Below, piece by piece: positions 11,250 through 21,975 of a stretch of DNA of 64,000 nt; positions within the stretch are counted from its first letter, which is position 1; every line of letters begins with the position of its first letter. The DNA is from Hermatobates lingyangjiaoensis. Taxonomy: Eukaryota; Arthropoda; Insecta; Hemiptera; Hermatobatidae. Both the position numbers and the translations under genes were made by a program. The notes under the pieces are model-generated. The model ran no database searches. It was given only the letters and a program-made list of their open reading frames with translations, and had not been told where the DNA came from. The stretch spans positions 881,501-945,500 of the forward strand of contig JAPFBL010000168.1 in assembly GCA_026182355.1 (NCBI GenBank), written 5' to 3'.

Positions 11250-12447
11250 AATTAAAAAATTGTTAAAATCTTTAAAGATGGTATTAAGACAGTTTACAGT
11301 AATCGTTTAAAGTACTTTAAACGACTGCCCGGGCGGCAGAAGTAGTTGCTAAGACACTGCAAAAGTAGCCTCATATTGATTGATGAGCTACATTTTTTTT
11401 TAATAGAATTCTATGATATAAAAGGTTCATTAAAGTACTTTTTTTTTATGAATTTACAATTTTTTTTTGCAAAACTACTGACTATAAAATTAAAATGTTG
11501 AATATACAATCCTTCTAAAATTAGTCTGCCTTGATATACGATTCAAGATTTTTAAACCACTTGACGCTAATTTCATGCAGTATGACACTAGAGACGTGAA
11601 ACTCAACTTAAAAAAATCCCAACTTGTCTCATTTGTTATATTAACTTTTTTTTATGACAATCTAACTAAAAACTTTAAAAAAATTTAAGAATATTGGAAG
11701 CGCTTTGAATTAGTAATTTTGTATGCATACATAATATATTTAGTATTTAGATGAAGATGGCTGTAGACCACTAATGATTTTTTTAAGTTGAAAATGATTT
11801 ATACTTGAACTTTAAATTGGTTTTCTATAGGATCTAAAAAAACTTTGCAAATATTTTTCTATCAGTCACTCTTTGAGTTGTCTATATATTTGTTTGTATT
11901 CAATGCAACTGCTACTGCGTATGTTCCAATTGGTGGAACTTAGTGGGTGGTTTTAAAAGATGAGTTTGGCAGTTTAAACTATGCTTGTTGTGGGAATGAA
12001 GAGCTGTTTTGGGAAAGCGAAAGGCGAGCTCCTTTTAAAGAGGGTACCAACGAACAACGATATTTCCATGCACCACAGTGCACGTCGTAATTAACAGTTT
12101 AGGACCAGAGGCCCACTACTGTTAAATTCTTATGATGCAGTTTTTGTTTAGGTCAGTAAGCATTGTCAATACTGGGGATGTCAGTCTGTCAGGAAAAGGA
12201 GTCGTTTTCGTGGTTGTATGGTCTTGAGGCTTTGCATTGCTTGAGGTACTGTATAATTTATAAGCCATCAGTCGTCATATTTAGCTCAGGAAGGGAGCGA
12301 TTAGGACTCATGGGATTGGGAAGGTTGTGTGTTGGATTCCGTTCCTGAATAACTCCTTATTCAGTTTTTTATCTTCTTTGTTGGCAAGTCGACTAGTAGC
12401 AATCAATAGATTCCCAACTCAATGTTGACTATCCATATATTTCTGGC
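11250..12447. other. Unassigned sequence with a small palindrome
   Basis: A perfect 22-bp palindrome centred in aaagtacttt lies at 11303-11324, next to a GC-rich near-palindrome (ctgcccgggcggcag). The rest is unassigned. A 61-codon opening at 12163-12348 has no domain. Confidence 0.4.
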
Positions 12448-12762
12448 ATGCCATGCAGCCCTAACTATAAGGATGGCACATTTCTTCTGTACAACTTAGA
12501 TGAAGTTCTTTTTCGTGGGTGCTGCTCCAAACCTGACCGAGCATCCATATGTCATAATCGAATGAATGACTGCCCTATAAACAAGGTCCTTCACTGCCTG
12601 TGGAGTATTTCTCGATTTGAGAATGAAATAAAGAGAATAACGCCACTGGCACCTAGGGAATACAATGACAAATCCGCGCTAACTTGCATGCATGCAGCTA
12701 TTGCAGACTGGCAGAACTTCCATGCAGACTCATGGGACTTCTGTCATAGATTAATTAAATAA
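12448..12762 (+). other. Uncertain 104-codon ORF, unrecognised
   Basis: Opens at an ATG and closes with TAA. The predicted product is cysteine- and histidine-rich (CCSKPDRA, CHNRMNDCP, LHCLW, CMHAA, DWQNFHADSWDFCH), with composition unlike translated AT filler, and the DNA is less AT-rich than its neighbours. I recognise no family. It could be a fragment of a transposon protein, a decayed exon or chance. There is no splice or promoter context to decide. Confidence 0.2.
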
Positions 12763-13290
12763 TATAAATACTAATAATTAATAATTTTTTTTACACAATA
12801 TATCGGTATTTATCTTAGACAAGTGTAATTTTGAAACATTACCTCTTGCTGTAGAAACTGAAGAACTTTTTCTTTGTTCGAGTACCTTATCTTCCAATCA
12901 TGTCTCCTACCGTTAGTTTTATGGCCAGCTTCGAATCCTATCTTTCGTTTATTTGCCCCGTGACAGCCGGTGTCTTCCCAGAAAGTGTGCTTCCCCGCGC
13001 TGCTTTCACTGCGAGGAGTCCTTTAGTGCTTCCTATATCACTGCCCGTCTGACCTTCACCTTTAGAGTGCAACGCTCTTCAAATCACCTTTCTTTGTTGG
13101 ACACCAGATGTTTAGAGACAATCAAACAAAATTAGTTTAAGCCAATCATAAGAATTATATATTCCCGTTGTTTTACCTGAAGTAAGTAAAGCACTTGTGT
13201 ATTGATACAGCTCTGAGGATTTTTAGAAGTATAGACAAAGTGCTGATTAAAGTATTTCTTGTGAATTGTTTGATACTTGACTGAAACTTG
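12763..13290. other. Unassigned sequence
   Basis: Contains a GC-richer stretch at 12900-13100 (cgtgacagccggtgtcttcc) with a 60-codon chance opening. No family recognised. Confidence 0.3.
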
Positions 13291-13294
13291 AAAA

Positions 13295-13575
13295 AGAAAA
13301 ACTATATATATATATTATATATATAATATATATATATTATATATTGGTATAAATAGGCAGCAGATCTTCTTTTAAACAAGTATCATTAAAATTAACCGCA
13401 GTCTCGGCATTCACGATCTTAAGACTGAGAGAATTCGATCCTACGAACTAACCTCCTGCTAACAGGGTTCAACTGGAAAAGGAGTTGGCCAAGTGACATG
13501 TTAAATTAAAATCGATGACTCATTTGCATATATATTATATATATATATATTTATATTTATTATATATATTATAAC
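13295..13575 (-). repeat. Family G repeat between two (TA)n tracts
   Basis: (TA)n runs at about 13298-13345 and 13528-13575 enclose a unit whose reverse complement, with acatgtcacttggccaactc and tgctaacagggttcaactgg as landmarks, also appears at about 49670-49757 on the + strand. The copies share the phrase catgtcacttggccaact and lie beside (TA)n in both places. Confidence 0.65.
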
Positions 13576-13854
13576 ACGAAATTACTCCAAGATTTTAACA
13601 TTTATCTGAACGGAGAGTTACCCAGTTTCAAAAGAACTAAGTGAAGTAAGGGAGTTGATAGCGTAAATTATAAAATGTTTTCTATATACTGAAGTGTTTT
13701 CAGTTTAAAAAATCCACTTTTATATTGCTTACCAGAAGTAATATCCGTCAGCTTCGCACAGGAGAGGGAAAAAAATAGTGAATCTCCCCATTTTTTTTTC
13801 ATTTCTATTATTTATATGCATGTTCAAACATTTCTATATAAATATAGAAAAGAG

Positions 13855-13930
13855 TTTTAAATAAAACCTTTTACCTTTGAAAAAGGTTTTAATCAAAACC
13901 GAAACGTTGGCAAGAGGATTTGGTTTTTGA
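13855..13930 (+). repeat. Family E repeat fragment (CGAAACGTTGGCAA type)
   Basis: aaaaggttttaatcaaaacc followed by gaaacgttggcaagagg matches 52460-52510 (aaaggttttaaataaagacc, gaaacgttggcaatgagag). A hairpin GGTTTT/AAAACC immediately precedes GAAACG, the same layout as the hammerhead-like motif, although the upstream core is degraded to TGAAAAA. Confidence 0.6.
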
Positions 13931-14029
13931 GCCTAAAAATTTACGAAATACCCACTATATAATACACCTATTCTACTAAATCGGCCGATATATTATTGAA
14001 TTTGTTAAATATAAATATAGTTATCAGTT

Positions 14030-14210
14030 ATTTCCACCGAGGTTAGTAACATTAGGATTAGTATTGATATTAACCGTCACACCTCGAATGGAGAGTTCGA
14101 CCTGTTTCGGGTCTCCTGGTTCCCATCTTCAAGAGCTCTTGAAGATGGGAACAAGGACCGGAACCGCTCGAGCTCTCCGATATCATACGAGGTATGTCGG
14201 TTATTATTAC
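14030..14210. repeat. Fold-back element, family D
   Basis: Inverted halves meet near 14138 (catcttcaagagctcttgaagatg), with outer arms accgtcacacctcg and cgaggtatgtcgg. On the minus strand the left half reads TTGAAGA, T, GGG...CCC, GAAA, CAGGTC, another version of the CTGANGA-N-hairpin-GAAA motif ending in a GTC triplet. Relatives are at 33.7-34.1 kb and 37.98-38.19 kb. Confidence 0.7.
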
Positions 14211-14370
14211 TAATAATTCTAATATTTATACGTAAGTTGATCGAAATCTGTTAGAATTAAATTATCAACTAAATACCAATAATAGTATTTGTTATTATTA
14301 TATAATACTATTATTAGTATGTAATAATAGTATATAGTATTATACTGTATACTAATAATAGTATATTCAT
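14211..14370. repeat. AT-only low-complexity tract
   Basis: Irregular (taatagtat)n and (attatta)n sequence, including several short palindromes, at about 14270-14365. Confidence 0.7.
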
Positions 14371-14779
14371 CCGACGGATAAAAGGTTTCTCTATGCATTT
14401 ATGCTTCGACAGATGATTTAGAGATAAAAAAGAATAATTATTATTAATTAACCGAGAGTTCGTGATTTTTCCAATGGAGTGTGGTGCAAACGAATCAAAT
14501 ATTATCAGAAGAGAAATTAATATAAAACTACTCGGTTAGTCTGTCTGCATCACTGACAAGTGAATGTATGCCATAAATAAAGGTAAACAAATGGCAATCT
14601 CTGACTTTGCACTTTTACAGTTATCATGATTTTGAGGTTACAGAGTAGACTGTTTCCAATAACTGTTATATAGAACAATGTTGATAATCGACTGTGTGTT
14701 TTCAATTTTTTTCTAAAGTTATTTGTTTTTAAAGTGTTATAATCTGAATAAAGTGTAAAATATAATATTTTAAAGTTTG

Positions 14780-14905
14780 ATGTAGATGAAGAAACATAGA
14801 GAAATTAAAAATACACACTTGCAGTCACTAATTTCCCTAAGGAGAGATAAGTGAGGGAAACCAAGCGCACTGGTGTAGAGACGGTTGAAGACCAAGTGTT
14901 GCTAT
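14780..14905 (-). repeat. Family C repeat, minus orientation
   Basis: Reads gaaacatagagaaattaaaa, cacttgcagtcactaattt, ccaagcgcactggt, gtagagacggttg. This is the reverse complement of the family C unit seen at 47.58-47.73 kb (ccagtgcgcttgg ... aatttctctatgtttc). Confidence 0.75.
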
Positions 14906-15794
14906 ATGTGTACCCGGTTAGAGATAATAAGATAGACAAGAATCAATTTAAAATTTATAAATTGATATAATGGGAATAAGGGAAAAGTTAGAAAAGTTAA
15001 CAGAAAAACAAAGGGATGAAGAGAAGAAGTGTTACATAAATAAAAGTAAAGGAAAAATTTTAATAAAAATAAAAATAGACTAAAACTTAAAATATTATAA
15101 ATAATACAAATTATAACAGATAAATAAAATTATTAAATAAAAAATTCATTAGTTAATAAACAATTTAAACAATAAAAATAGGATACAAATAAATTCAAAA
15201 CAATGAACTAATTAAAGAATTTATTTCTGTTTCTTTATGTATTTTGAACTTTATTTGTCCGTTACGGATCGTTTTTTTCGAACGTAAAATTATTATCTTA
15301 TAACTTTTTGAGATTTAGCCTTATATACAATATAATAAGTCCTGGGTATAAAGCTCGTCTATATGAAATTAACAATACTGTGTTAGTAACTTCTGCACAG
15401 TAAGCAGAAATATGATGGAAAATAGATTAAACAAACAAATAATGTGAGTGACGTCATTACCAGCACACACGTATACTACATAAATTGAACATACATTTCC
15501 AAGTAACCTAGTTGATGTAGTTTCAGAATGCATAGGGTTATGAGAGTCTATCTCTGAACTCGAGTACGAGTTTGATAACAAGCGAACAACCAAACGCTGC
15601 AACTGTATTCTATCAGATTCATGACTCCTCATATATATTGATTACAGGTCGCATAAACTCTGCATGAAGTTTAGACTGAAATATATTGCTCCTGGTATTT
15701 AGTATGTGGAACGGAATTTTTTTTATTTTGTCATTATTCTTTAATATTGAGTTCATCAAGCCAGATAGTGTCACCATAACATAGTTTTTACAGT
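14906..15794. other. Mostly unassigned; short family C tail inside
   Basis: At about 15225-15275, tctttatgtattttgaac followed by tatttgtccgttacggatcg is the 3' tail of family C on the + strand. The rest is AT-rich and unassigned. An 87-codon minus opening at 15369-15632 has no domain. Confidence 0.4.
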
Positions 15795-15920
15795 AACGTG
15801 TTACGGTTGAAAGATCGTAGTCTTTTTTTCCTACTTCTTATTGTGGTTTATACATGATTGTTATATCACGTATTTATAGTGAAATCTTGTTATCGATGAT
15901 ATATATATATATATATATGA
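15795..15920 (+). repeat. Family A repeat running into (TA)n
   Basis: Contains gtgttacggttgaaagatcg, cttattgtggttta, atttatagtgaaatcttgtt and then a (TA)n run at about 15900-15920. It lacks the 5' CTGACGA part, so it is 5' truncated or diverged. Confidence 0.75.
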
Positions 15921-16027
15921 GTCGCCGCCCTACCTTCCTGTGGAACGCTTCGCCTCCTGATGACGACGATCGTCGAAATGTATAAGTAAGTTATTCCTTT
16001 GTCTATCTGAGTGCTACCTTCGTTTTA

Positions 16028-16080
<53 letters not shown>

Positions 16081-16085
16081 ATATA
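15921..16085 (+). repeat. Family B repeat with motif, running into (TA)n
   Basis: Carries CTGATGA, C, GACG-AT-CGTC, GAAA at 15957-15978, a clean copy of the shared motif, then about 50 nt of T-rich sequence and a long (TA)n run at about 16033-16085. The order (motif, unique tail, TA tract) is the same as in families A and C. Confidence 0.7.
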
Positions 16086-16559
16086 GTGATGGAGACCACT
16101 TGTTACGGTTGAAAGATCTTAATCTTTTTTCTGATTTCTTACTGTGGTTTGGACGTTCAACTAATGATTCAACATGTCCTTCAGGCTCAAACTATAAACC
16201 CAATCCAACCTTTTGATTTTAGAAAATCGTTTCAATAGGCATGACTAAGAAATTTGAAAATAAAAAGAAAACTATTGGAAAACCACTTTAGAAATATAAG
16301 TTTGGGTTTACTTATACATTCTAATTCCATGTCTTTATTTATAATTTTTTTCATGTAGAATCGATGGCTTTCTATTTTCAAATTTCTTACTTCTGCCTAT
16401 GAAGAAGGCATTAAATAAAGTCGAAGCATCGGGATTGAGAGATTGATTTGAACTTTGAAGACAGATGAAAGTCTTCAGTTAATTTAGTCCTATGCTACTA
16501 GGAATCATGTATATGATATAGCATAACATAAAATAAATTTATATTTAACATTTATGATA
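16086..16559 (+). repeat. Family A fragment and family E-like fragment
   Basis: At 16086-16160 ggagaccacttgttacggtt, gaaagatcttaatc and tactgtggtttgg are family A. At about 16395-16440 cctatgaagaaggcattaaa followed by taaagtcgaagcatcgg resembles family E, with its motif decayed. Sequence between them is unassigned. Confidence 0.6.
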
Positions 16560-17039
16560 AATATATATATGTAACATACACTGGTAGTCTACGGAGGAAT
16601 GGCATATGTGTACTATCTTTCGGCTCCGTATGAACTGCCATTGAGCTTCCGTCAACCGCTCTCACCTGCCATGACCATGCTCCTCACGACATGTATGCTA
16701 CAATCAAATCCCGTCCGATAGCAAAGGTGTCACTCTGCGAGCTCCAGAGGAAACCCGTATCTAACTGTTCAATGCGTCCAGTGCACCTGGTATAAATCGC
16801 AACAGATATGCTCTTTAAGTCACCTTTTTTATTTCATTTATATGTTTTTTATTCGTTTATAATCCTGTTTTATTCTTTCATTTATTTAGTCATTTTTCCT
16901 TTCCTTTTCCTCTCCAGACCCGTCCCTTAGCTAGAGCGAACCGGGGAATCTGCAAATATGAAAATGAAATTGAAACCTCTAAGCTCTTTTTGTTTCTAAT
17001 TCCTATACAATATAACCAATTATAACAATTTTATATATA
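16560..17039. other. GC-richer unassigned sequence
   Basis: The block 16580-16820 (ccatgaccatgctcctcacg, ccgtccgatagcaaaggtgt) has mixed composition and no matching copy in the window. No ORF of useful length. It could be a low-copy transposon or a conserved non-coding block. Confidence 0.3.
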
Positions 17040-17202
17040 TATGAGTTGGGTTTTTGACTCTGACGAAGACCGCTTGTTACGGTTGAAATATCTTAGTCTT
17101 TTTTTTCCCATTTCATATTGTGGTTTGATCATTGATTGTTATTTCACGTGTGTTTGTGAAATCATTTATATATTATATATATATGTATAGTATTTATATA
17201 TA

Positions 17203-17245
<43 letters not shown>
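17040..17245 (+). repeat. Family A repeat, near full length, with (TA)n tail
   Basis: Reads gttgggtttttgact, CTGACGA, A, GACCG...CGGTT, GAAA, ATCTT, AGTC, then ttgtggtttgatcattgatt, tttcacgtgtg and a long (TA)n. GACT before the core pairs with AGTC after it, matching a 4-bp helix I of a hammerhead, with T as the H17 base. The hairpin equivalent to helix II is 4-5 bp including a G.T pair. This is one of the most complete copies. Confidence 0.85.
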
Positions 17246-17248
<3 letters not shown>

Positions 17249-17420
17249 AGGAGAAACGATCCAAAAGGACAAAAAACGTTTCACGATGAATCACAAACAC
17301 AGAACTAAGGAACAAACACACTTACTGTCTCTAATTTTCGGTTGAACCGTCATCAGGTTGAAACGAACCTTGAAACAAACAAACAAACGCACTTGTGAAG
17401 CGACGGTGGTCTCCAACCAA
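17246..17420 (-). repeat. Family C relative, minus orientation, with motif
   Basis: Reverse complement of the unit at 21.80-21.97 kb: gtttcacgatgaatcaca, cacacttactgtctctaatt. At 17336-17356 (minus) it reads CTGATGA, C, GGTT-C-AACC, GAAA. It abuts the preceding (TA)n with its 3' end, so the element ends in the TA tract. Confidence 0.75.
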
Positions 17421-18784
17421 AATTAGAAATTTTATGTTTATGTCATAACGGAAAGTAAGTAAGATATGTTGAAGAATAAAAGTTATCTGTGACCTTTTTC
17501 CCTCGTTAAATTTAACACTTCAGATCCAGATACTCAAATTTATTTTACGTTTAAAAAAGATATAAGATAAAATAATATTAGAAAATTATGAAGAGACTAA
17601 CAAGTACAAGTAATAATTAAATTAATACTACAATCATTAATTTAATACTTTCTAACTAACTGTAAACAGTATATTAAAATAATTATTATTTCATTAATTA
17701 AATTATTTTATTATTAATGTTATAAATTTATTATGAACATTAATTTAAAATTATGATAATAATGAAACATAAATTATGTTGTAAATAATTAAATAATAGT
17801 ACTTTTCCATTTCACGATTTTTAAAGCTCATCTAAAAGGCGAATGCTCTGCTAAGCGTAAGTATCTTTACGCTCCAAACACTTTAACCTCTTCTTGTGGG
17901 AAAAATCTATGTGGTGCTTACGTTGTTCTTACACCGATCGCGTTATATAAGTTAGGTATATTTGTTATGGTTGATCTCTATAAGATGCATATTTAAGTTG
18001 GTTGTTAAGACAACCAGAAGAGACTGCAAAAGCCACTGACCTCTGTCTATAAAACTTCCCTTCTTCTCGTGCTTTATTTTTTAAAATGAATTATTTCTTA
18101 TTGTATGCAGTTTCCTCAATAGTAGTTGTTTCAATGTTACTTTAATTTAGTTAGTTTGAATATAATCTCAGATCAGCTGTTGTGATTGTGACTTAATCGG
18201 TGATTTATGATTTGCTAGCAGTGTTCATGTTTTGCTAATTTGTTCATAAATCATGCATACGACAGCAGGTAGTATCATGACCTGATGCATGGTACTCTTG
18301 TCACTTATTCATATCTGTTTAATTGCTGTCTCAAGTCTGCTACAATTATTGCTTCCATTGTCTTAAATGTTACATACCGTTACTAAAGGATGCCTTCGAA
18401 TAATTCACTTGGAACTCCAAGCTAAAATTTCATATAGCACTCATATACACAAAAATACTAAAATCAAAAGAACAAATTTTAAATGATGAGAAAATAACAA
18501 AAAGTATTGTGTTCACTTTATTTTCTATATATTACTGTAAACAAATGTGCAGATTAATACAATTTAATGGGGTATTTCTTTACGTCCTGCTAGGACATTT
18601 TATGATATTTGCAAAAGTTTTCCTCTCCTTCAAATCTCATTTGAAGATCCGTATGACAATACGAATATTGATAGACCTGTTTTTTATAAACTAGTTTGCA
18701 TATTATCTTTCCCGATATAAATATAAATGTATATTTGCAAAAATAATATACAGTACACAAACAATGATAAGTTTCTTACCCTCT
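17421..18784. other. Unassigned sequence with a possible conserved non-coding block
   Basis: 17500-17800 is AT filler. 18150-18380 (cggtgatttatgatttgcta, cataaatcatgcatacgaca) has mixed composition, no repeat copy in the window and several homeodomain/forkhead-like words. That makes it a candidate regulatory block, but this is only an impression. Confidence 0.3.
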
Positions 18785-18945
18785 CTGTACCAGTGCGCTT
18801 GGTTTCACTCTCTTATCCCTCCTAATGACGGTTCAAACCGAAAACTAGACACTGTAAGTGTGTTTTTAATTTATCTATCTTTCTTTATATAGATTGAAAA
18901 TTATTTGTCCGTTCCGGATCTTTTTTATTTTTTTTATATATATAT
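18785..18945 (+). repeat. Family C repeat
   Basis: ccagtgcgcttggtttcact, a decayed motif CTAATGA, C, GGTT-C-AAACC, GAAA near 18824, then tgtaagtgtgttttt, tatttgtccgttccggatc and a T/A-rich tail into (TA)n. Confidence 0.75.
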
Positions 18946-19155
18946 TTATATGTAAAGAACTGTTAAATAACTAGCGACACATAAAAGAACAAGAGGCTTA
19001 CTGGAATCAATATTTTGAACCGCAGTTCGTCGTCTGCGGAAAAGACTAGAAGAAAAGAAGAGGTACGATCGTTCCAGATGCACGGTGCAGAGTCGAGTCT
19101 AATATTGATTCCAGTAAGTGTCTCGTTCTTTTGTGTGTTGCTACCTATTTAACAT
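18946..19155. repeat. Family B inverted pair
   Basis: Left arm on the minus strand (cttactggaatcaatatttt, gaacaagag) and right arm on the + strand (aatattgattccagtaag, ctcgttcttttgtgtg) face each other across ~65 bp. The left arm's minus strand holds a decayed motif: CAGACGA, C, GAAC-tgcg-GTTC, AAAA. Confidence 0.65.
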
Positions 19156-19339
19156 TTTCTAATTTTTTCGGTTTGGACTGTTTCTATATTACAAGATATA
19201 TATATATTATTTTATTTTATCATAGCTTAGTCCGTACTTTTATTTATGTATCAATTCTTCTGTTCATCCCTCAATTTTTGCTTTTATTTATTTTTTTATT
19301 TTTTCATATTTCTTAATATAATTTAATTATAAATTGATT
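19156..19339. other. T-rich unassigned sequence
   Basis: Hydrophobic chance ORF only. Confidence 0.3.
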
Positions 19340-19570
19340 CCTGTCTACCTTATTCTCTATGACCGGGTGCGCATGCGACAACATAGTTGGTCTCCAACCG
19401 TCTCTGAACCAGTGCGCCTGATTCCCTCTCTTATCCTCTCCTGAAGACGATTCAAACCGAAAATTGGAAACTAAGTGTGTATTTTTAATTTTTCTATGCT
19501 TCTTTTTGTATATTGAACTATATTTGTACGTTTCGGATCGTATTTACATAAAAAAAAGTATATATATATA
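19340..19570 (+). repeat. Family C repeat with (TA)n tail
   Basis: tccaaccgtctctgaaccag, ccctctcttatcctctc, then CTGAAGA, C, a GATT/AAACC hairpin and GAAA at 19441-19462, then ctaagtgtgta and tgtacgtttcggatcg, ending in (TA)n at about 19560. Confidence 0.75.
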
Positions 19571-20339
19571 TAAAATTTTAATGAAAGTGATCCAAAAAGG
19601 ACAACAGACGTTTTCATAATATCATTGATGCGCGGATTTTCGGGATTCACGGGAAAGGAAGCATATAACGAGTTTACTGCTTGTCTTATTTGTTTAATGA
19701 TGCCTTCAACTCATTGATATAATCTTTAAAGCTCTTATCCGTTTTAATTGTAGTTTCATATTGGTTCATGATAATTGCACTTCCAACAATTTTTTCTTCA
19801 CAGATATTTTTTTTATTTGTATGCGACTGATGCTCTTAATATATCGCACGTATATTATTAGATTGAAAGAATAGCAGGTGATTTGCGTTGGCTGGCTAAT
19901 TGTCATGAAATTAATCAGGGACTATATTATCCTAATATGCTACACGAAAATCTCATTAAGGCTTAATTGATTTTGACTTCGCGAGGGCGTTTATGAATAT
20001 TTATATTAAACTAATAGAAATTCTCCGAATTAACAGGTCCCATCAAATAGAAAATATTGTTGTTTAATTATAGTCTAACCGAAATTTATTTTCCTTTAGT
20101 AAGATATTTCACTTGTAACGTCAATTGCAGAAAAGTATAATAATAAAAAATAATATTCTCAAAGGAACTCTTTAGTTCTTTACACTCAGATAACTGAAGG
20201 AGTTAAAAAAAAATTTTGTTGAAAAACTTCATATTTGTTGAAGATACTTTTTTTTGCAAATGAAAGTTATAAGAATTTTTTTTCTTTTTATTAATGAGTA
20301 TTCCCTTAACGTGTAACTGATGATTTCTCCTTGTTAGAT
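19571..20339. other. Unassigned sequence
   Basis: The first ~70 bp (agtgatccaaaaaggacaac) resembles the minus-strand tail of family C. The rest is AT-rich with no match. Confidence 0.35.
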
Positions 20340-20440
20340 TATACTGAGTGAAGCAAAGGAAACTCATTTGCCTTGAAAAGCGGTCCCTCTTTATTTTAAG
20401 GTACCTGATGATGGCTAATGCAAGCCAAAAGCTCCTTTTC
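20340..20440 (+). repeat. Repeat fragment with motif variant
   Basis: At 20405-20430 CTGATGA, T, GGCT-aatgca-AGCC, AAAA repeats the shared layout with GAAA changed to AAAA. Flanks (cggtccctctttattttaag, aaaagctcc) have no full match elsewhere, so this is a separate family with one visible copy. Confidence 0.45.
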
Positions 20441-21109
20441 TGATTTTATATGTAACATATATATCTTTTTTATAACGTTTCTATAATAGTGTTAATTTTA
20501 CCGTTATGAAAGTCATTTAAACAGATATCTACATCTTCATACCTTTACCTTCTTCGGATTATATCTTTGACTGACCGTAAACTATTCAGAAGACTAGACC
20601 ACCTCAGCAAAATAGTGGTCAATGCAGAACCTACTGCTAACTTAAAAACTGTATATATTCTATTTTTCTGTAATAGCATATACTAATTATGGAACATGAA
20701 AAAAGAAGTATAAGTTACAATATTTACATGAATATGCATTATTACCTTGTATATTCATATAAATAATTTAACTTATAAAAAAAATTTTCTTGTTAGTGGA
20801 ATTAATTTCTGTATTGATGTAGCCCTTTAACTGTCTATAAACATAAACGAAAAGTTGCCTTAAAGGTGTCTTACTGTTTGACGCTAGACCAAACCTTGAT
20901 AAAGAAAGAAAACTAGTGTTGACTATATGTGGTTGTGATAAGAAAACATTATATATATATATCTTTCAACCGTAAGCATCCAGAAACCCTTGCAGGTAGT
21001 GACTCAGGCCGAGAGGCCACTAACCCCACAGGATTAACGCCCACTTTTTCTTAAATTTATTGGAAAACAACCCCTTCTATCTTCTCCGTGTATGTATAAT
21101 AAACCAGAT
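20441..21109. other. Unassigned sequence with a family A scrap
   Basis: At about 20960-20985, atctttcaaccgtaagc is a scrap of family A on the minus strand next to a short (TA)n. The rest is unassigned. Confidence 0.35.
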
Positions 21110-21175
21110 ATTTCACCTTAGATGTTATTTACATCCTGACGATGAATGTTGATCATTCGAAACATGTCGACCATA
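21110..21175 (+). ncRNA. Hammerhead-like motif, single-family copy
   Basis: At 21136-21162 the order is CTGACGA, T, GAATG-ttgat-CATTC, GAAA, followed by CATGTC and GACC. The hairpin is 5 bp perfect. GAAACATGTC is identical to the 11.2-kb specimen, giving a 2-bp helix III with a GTC triplet. CT before the core can pair with AG-type bases only partly, so helix I is weak. Same one-base excess before helix II as elsewhere. Confidence 0.4.
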
Positions 21176-21354
21176 GGAGATGTACTTTATTGTGTAGACG
21201 AAATAACGAGAGTGTTATTTAGAAAAATTGAAAACCTTCTTAAGAAACAGGTATCAGATAAATTTGGTGTCATTTTCAATAATGTGTGTGTCAAGAAGGA
21301 CTGGTATCAAAATTTACAAATATATATTTAAATATATAGTTCAGTGTTGATAAA

Positions 21355-21480
21355 GAAACTTGGAGAATTTAAAAGCACACACTTACACTCCTAATTTTCC
21401 GTTCAAACCTTTTAATTTCTCTATGTTTCTTTATGTACATTGAACTATATTTGTCCGTTTTGGATCGTATTTTCATCAAA
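21355..21480 (+). repeat. Family C repeat, 3' part
   Basis: cttacactcctaattttccg, aatttctctatgtttcttta, tatttgtccgttttggatcg, then a (TA)n-like tract at about 21488. Confidence 0.7.
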
Positions 21481-21489
21481 AGAGTGTAT

Positions 21490-21800
21490 ATATAAAAGTT
21501 GGGTTTTTGACTATGACGAAGACCGCTTCTTACGGTTGAAAGATCTTAGTCTTGTTTTCCCATTTCCTTATTGTGGTTTGATCATTGATTGTTATTTCAC
21601 GTGTTTATGTGAACTCTTTTTATATGTATTTAAATTTCACAATAAGCACTTGAAATAACAGTCAATGATCAATCCACTATAAGAAATAAAAAAAAAAAAG
21701 TATGAAGATCTTTCGACCGTAACGAACGTCTTAGTCAGAGTAAAGAACACAACTGAGTTACGGTTGAAAGATCCTAGTCTTGTTTTCCCATTTCATATTT
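21490..21800. repeat. Family A cluster: +, -, + copies
   Basis: A + copy at about 21498-21622 (gttgggtttttgact, ATGACGA, gaccgcttcttacggttgaa), a minus copy at about 21635-21757 (caatgatcaatccacta, gatctttcgaccgtaac), and a partial + copy from 21757 (gttacggttgaaagatccta). The tail-to-tail then head-to-head arrangement is typical of this family here. Confidence 0.8.
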
Positions 21801-21975
21801 GTGAAGCGACGGTTGGAGACCCAACCGTCTCCAAACGTCGCTTCACAAGTGTGCTTAGTATCCCTTTCTCAACTATCCTGTTGACGGTTCAACCGAAAAT
21901 TAGAGACAGTAAGTGTGTTTGTTCGTTAGTTCTGTGTTTTGTGATTCATCGTGAAACGTATATGTATATATTACT
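21801..21975 (+). repeat. Family C relative with internal inverted repeat
   Basis: gaagcgacggttggagaccc facing caaccgtctccaaacgtcgc forms a near-perfect hairpin. The motif variant CTGTTGA, C, GGTT-C-AACC, GAAA follows, then cagtaagtgtgtttg and catcgtgaaacg. It is the + strand partner of 17246-17420. Confidence 0.75.
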
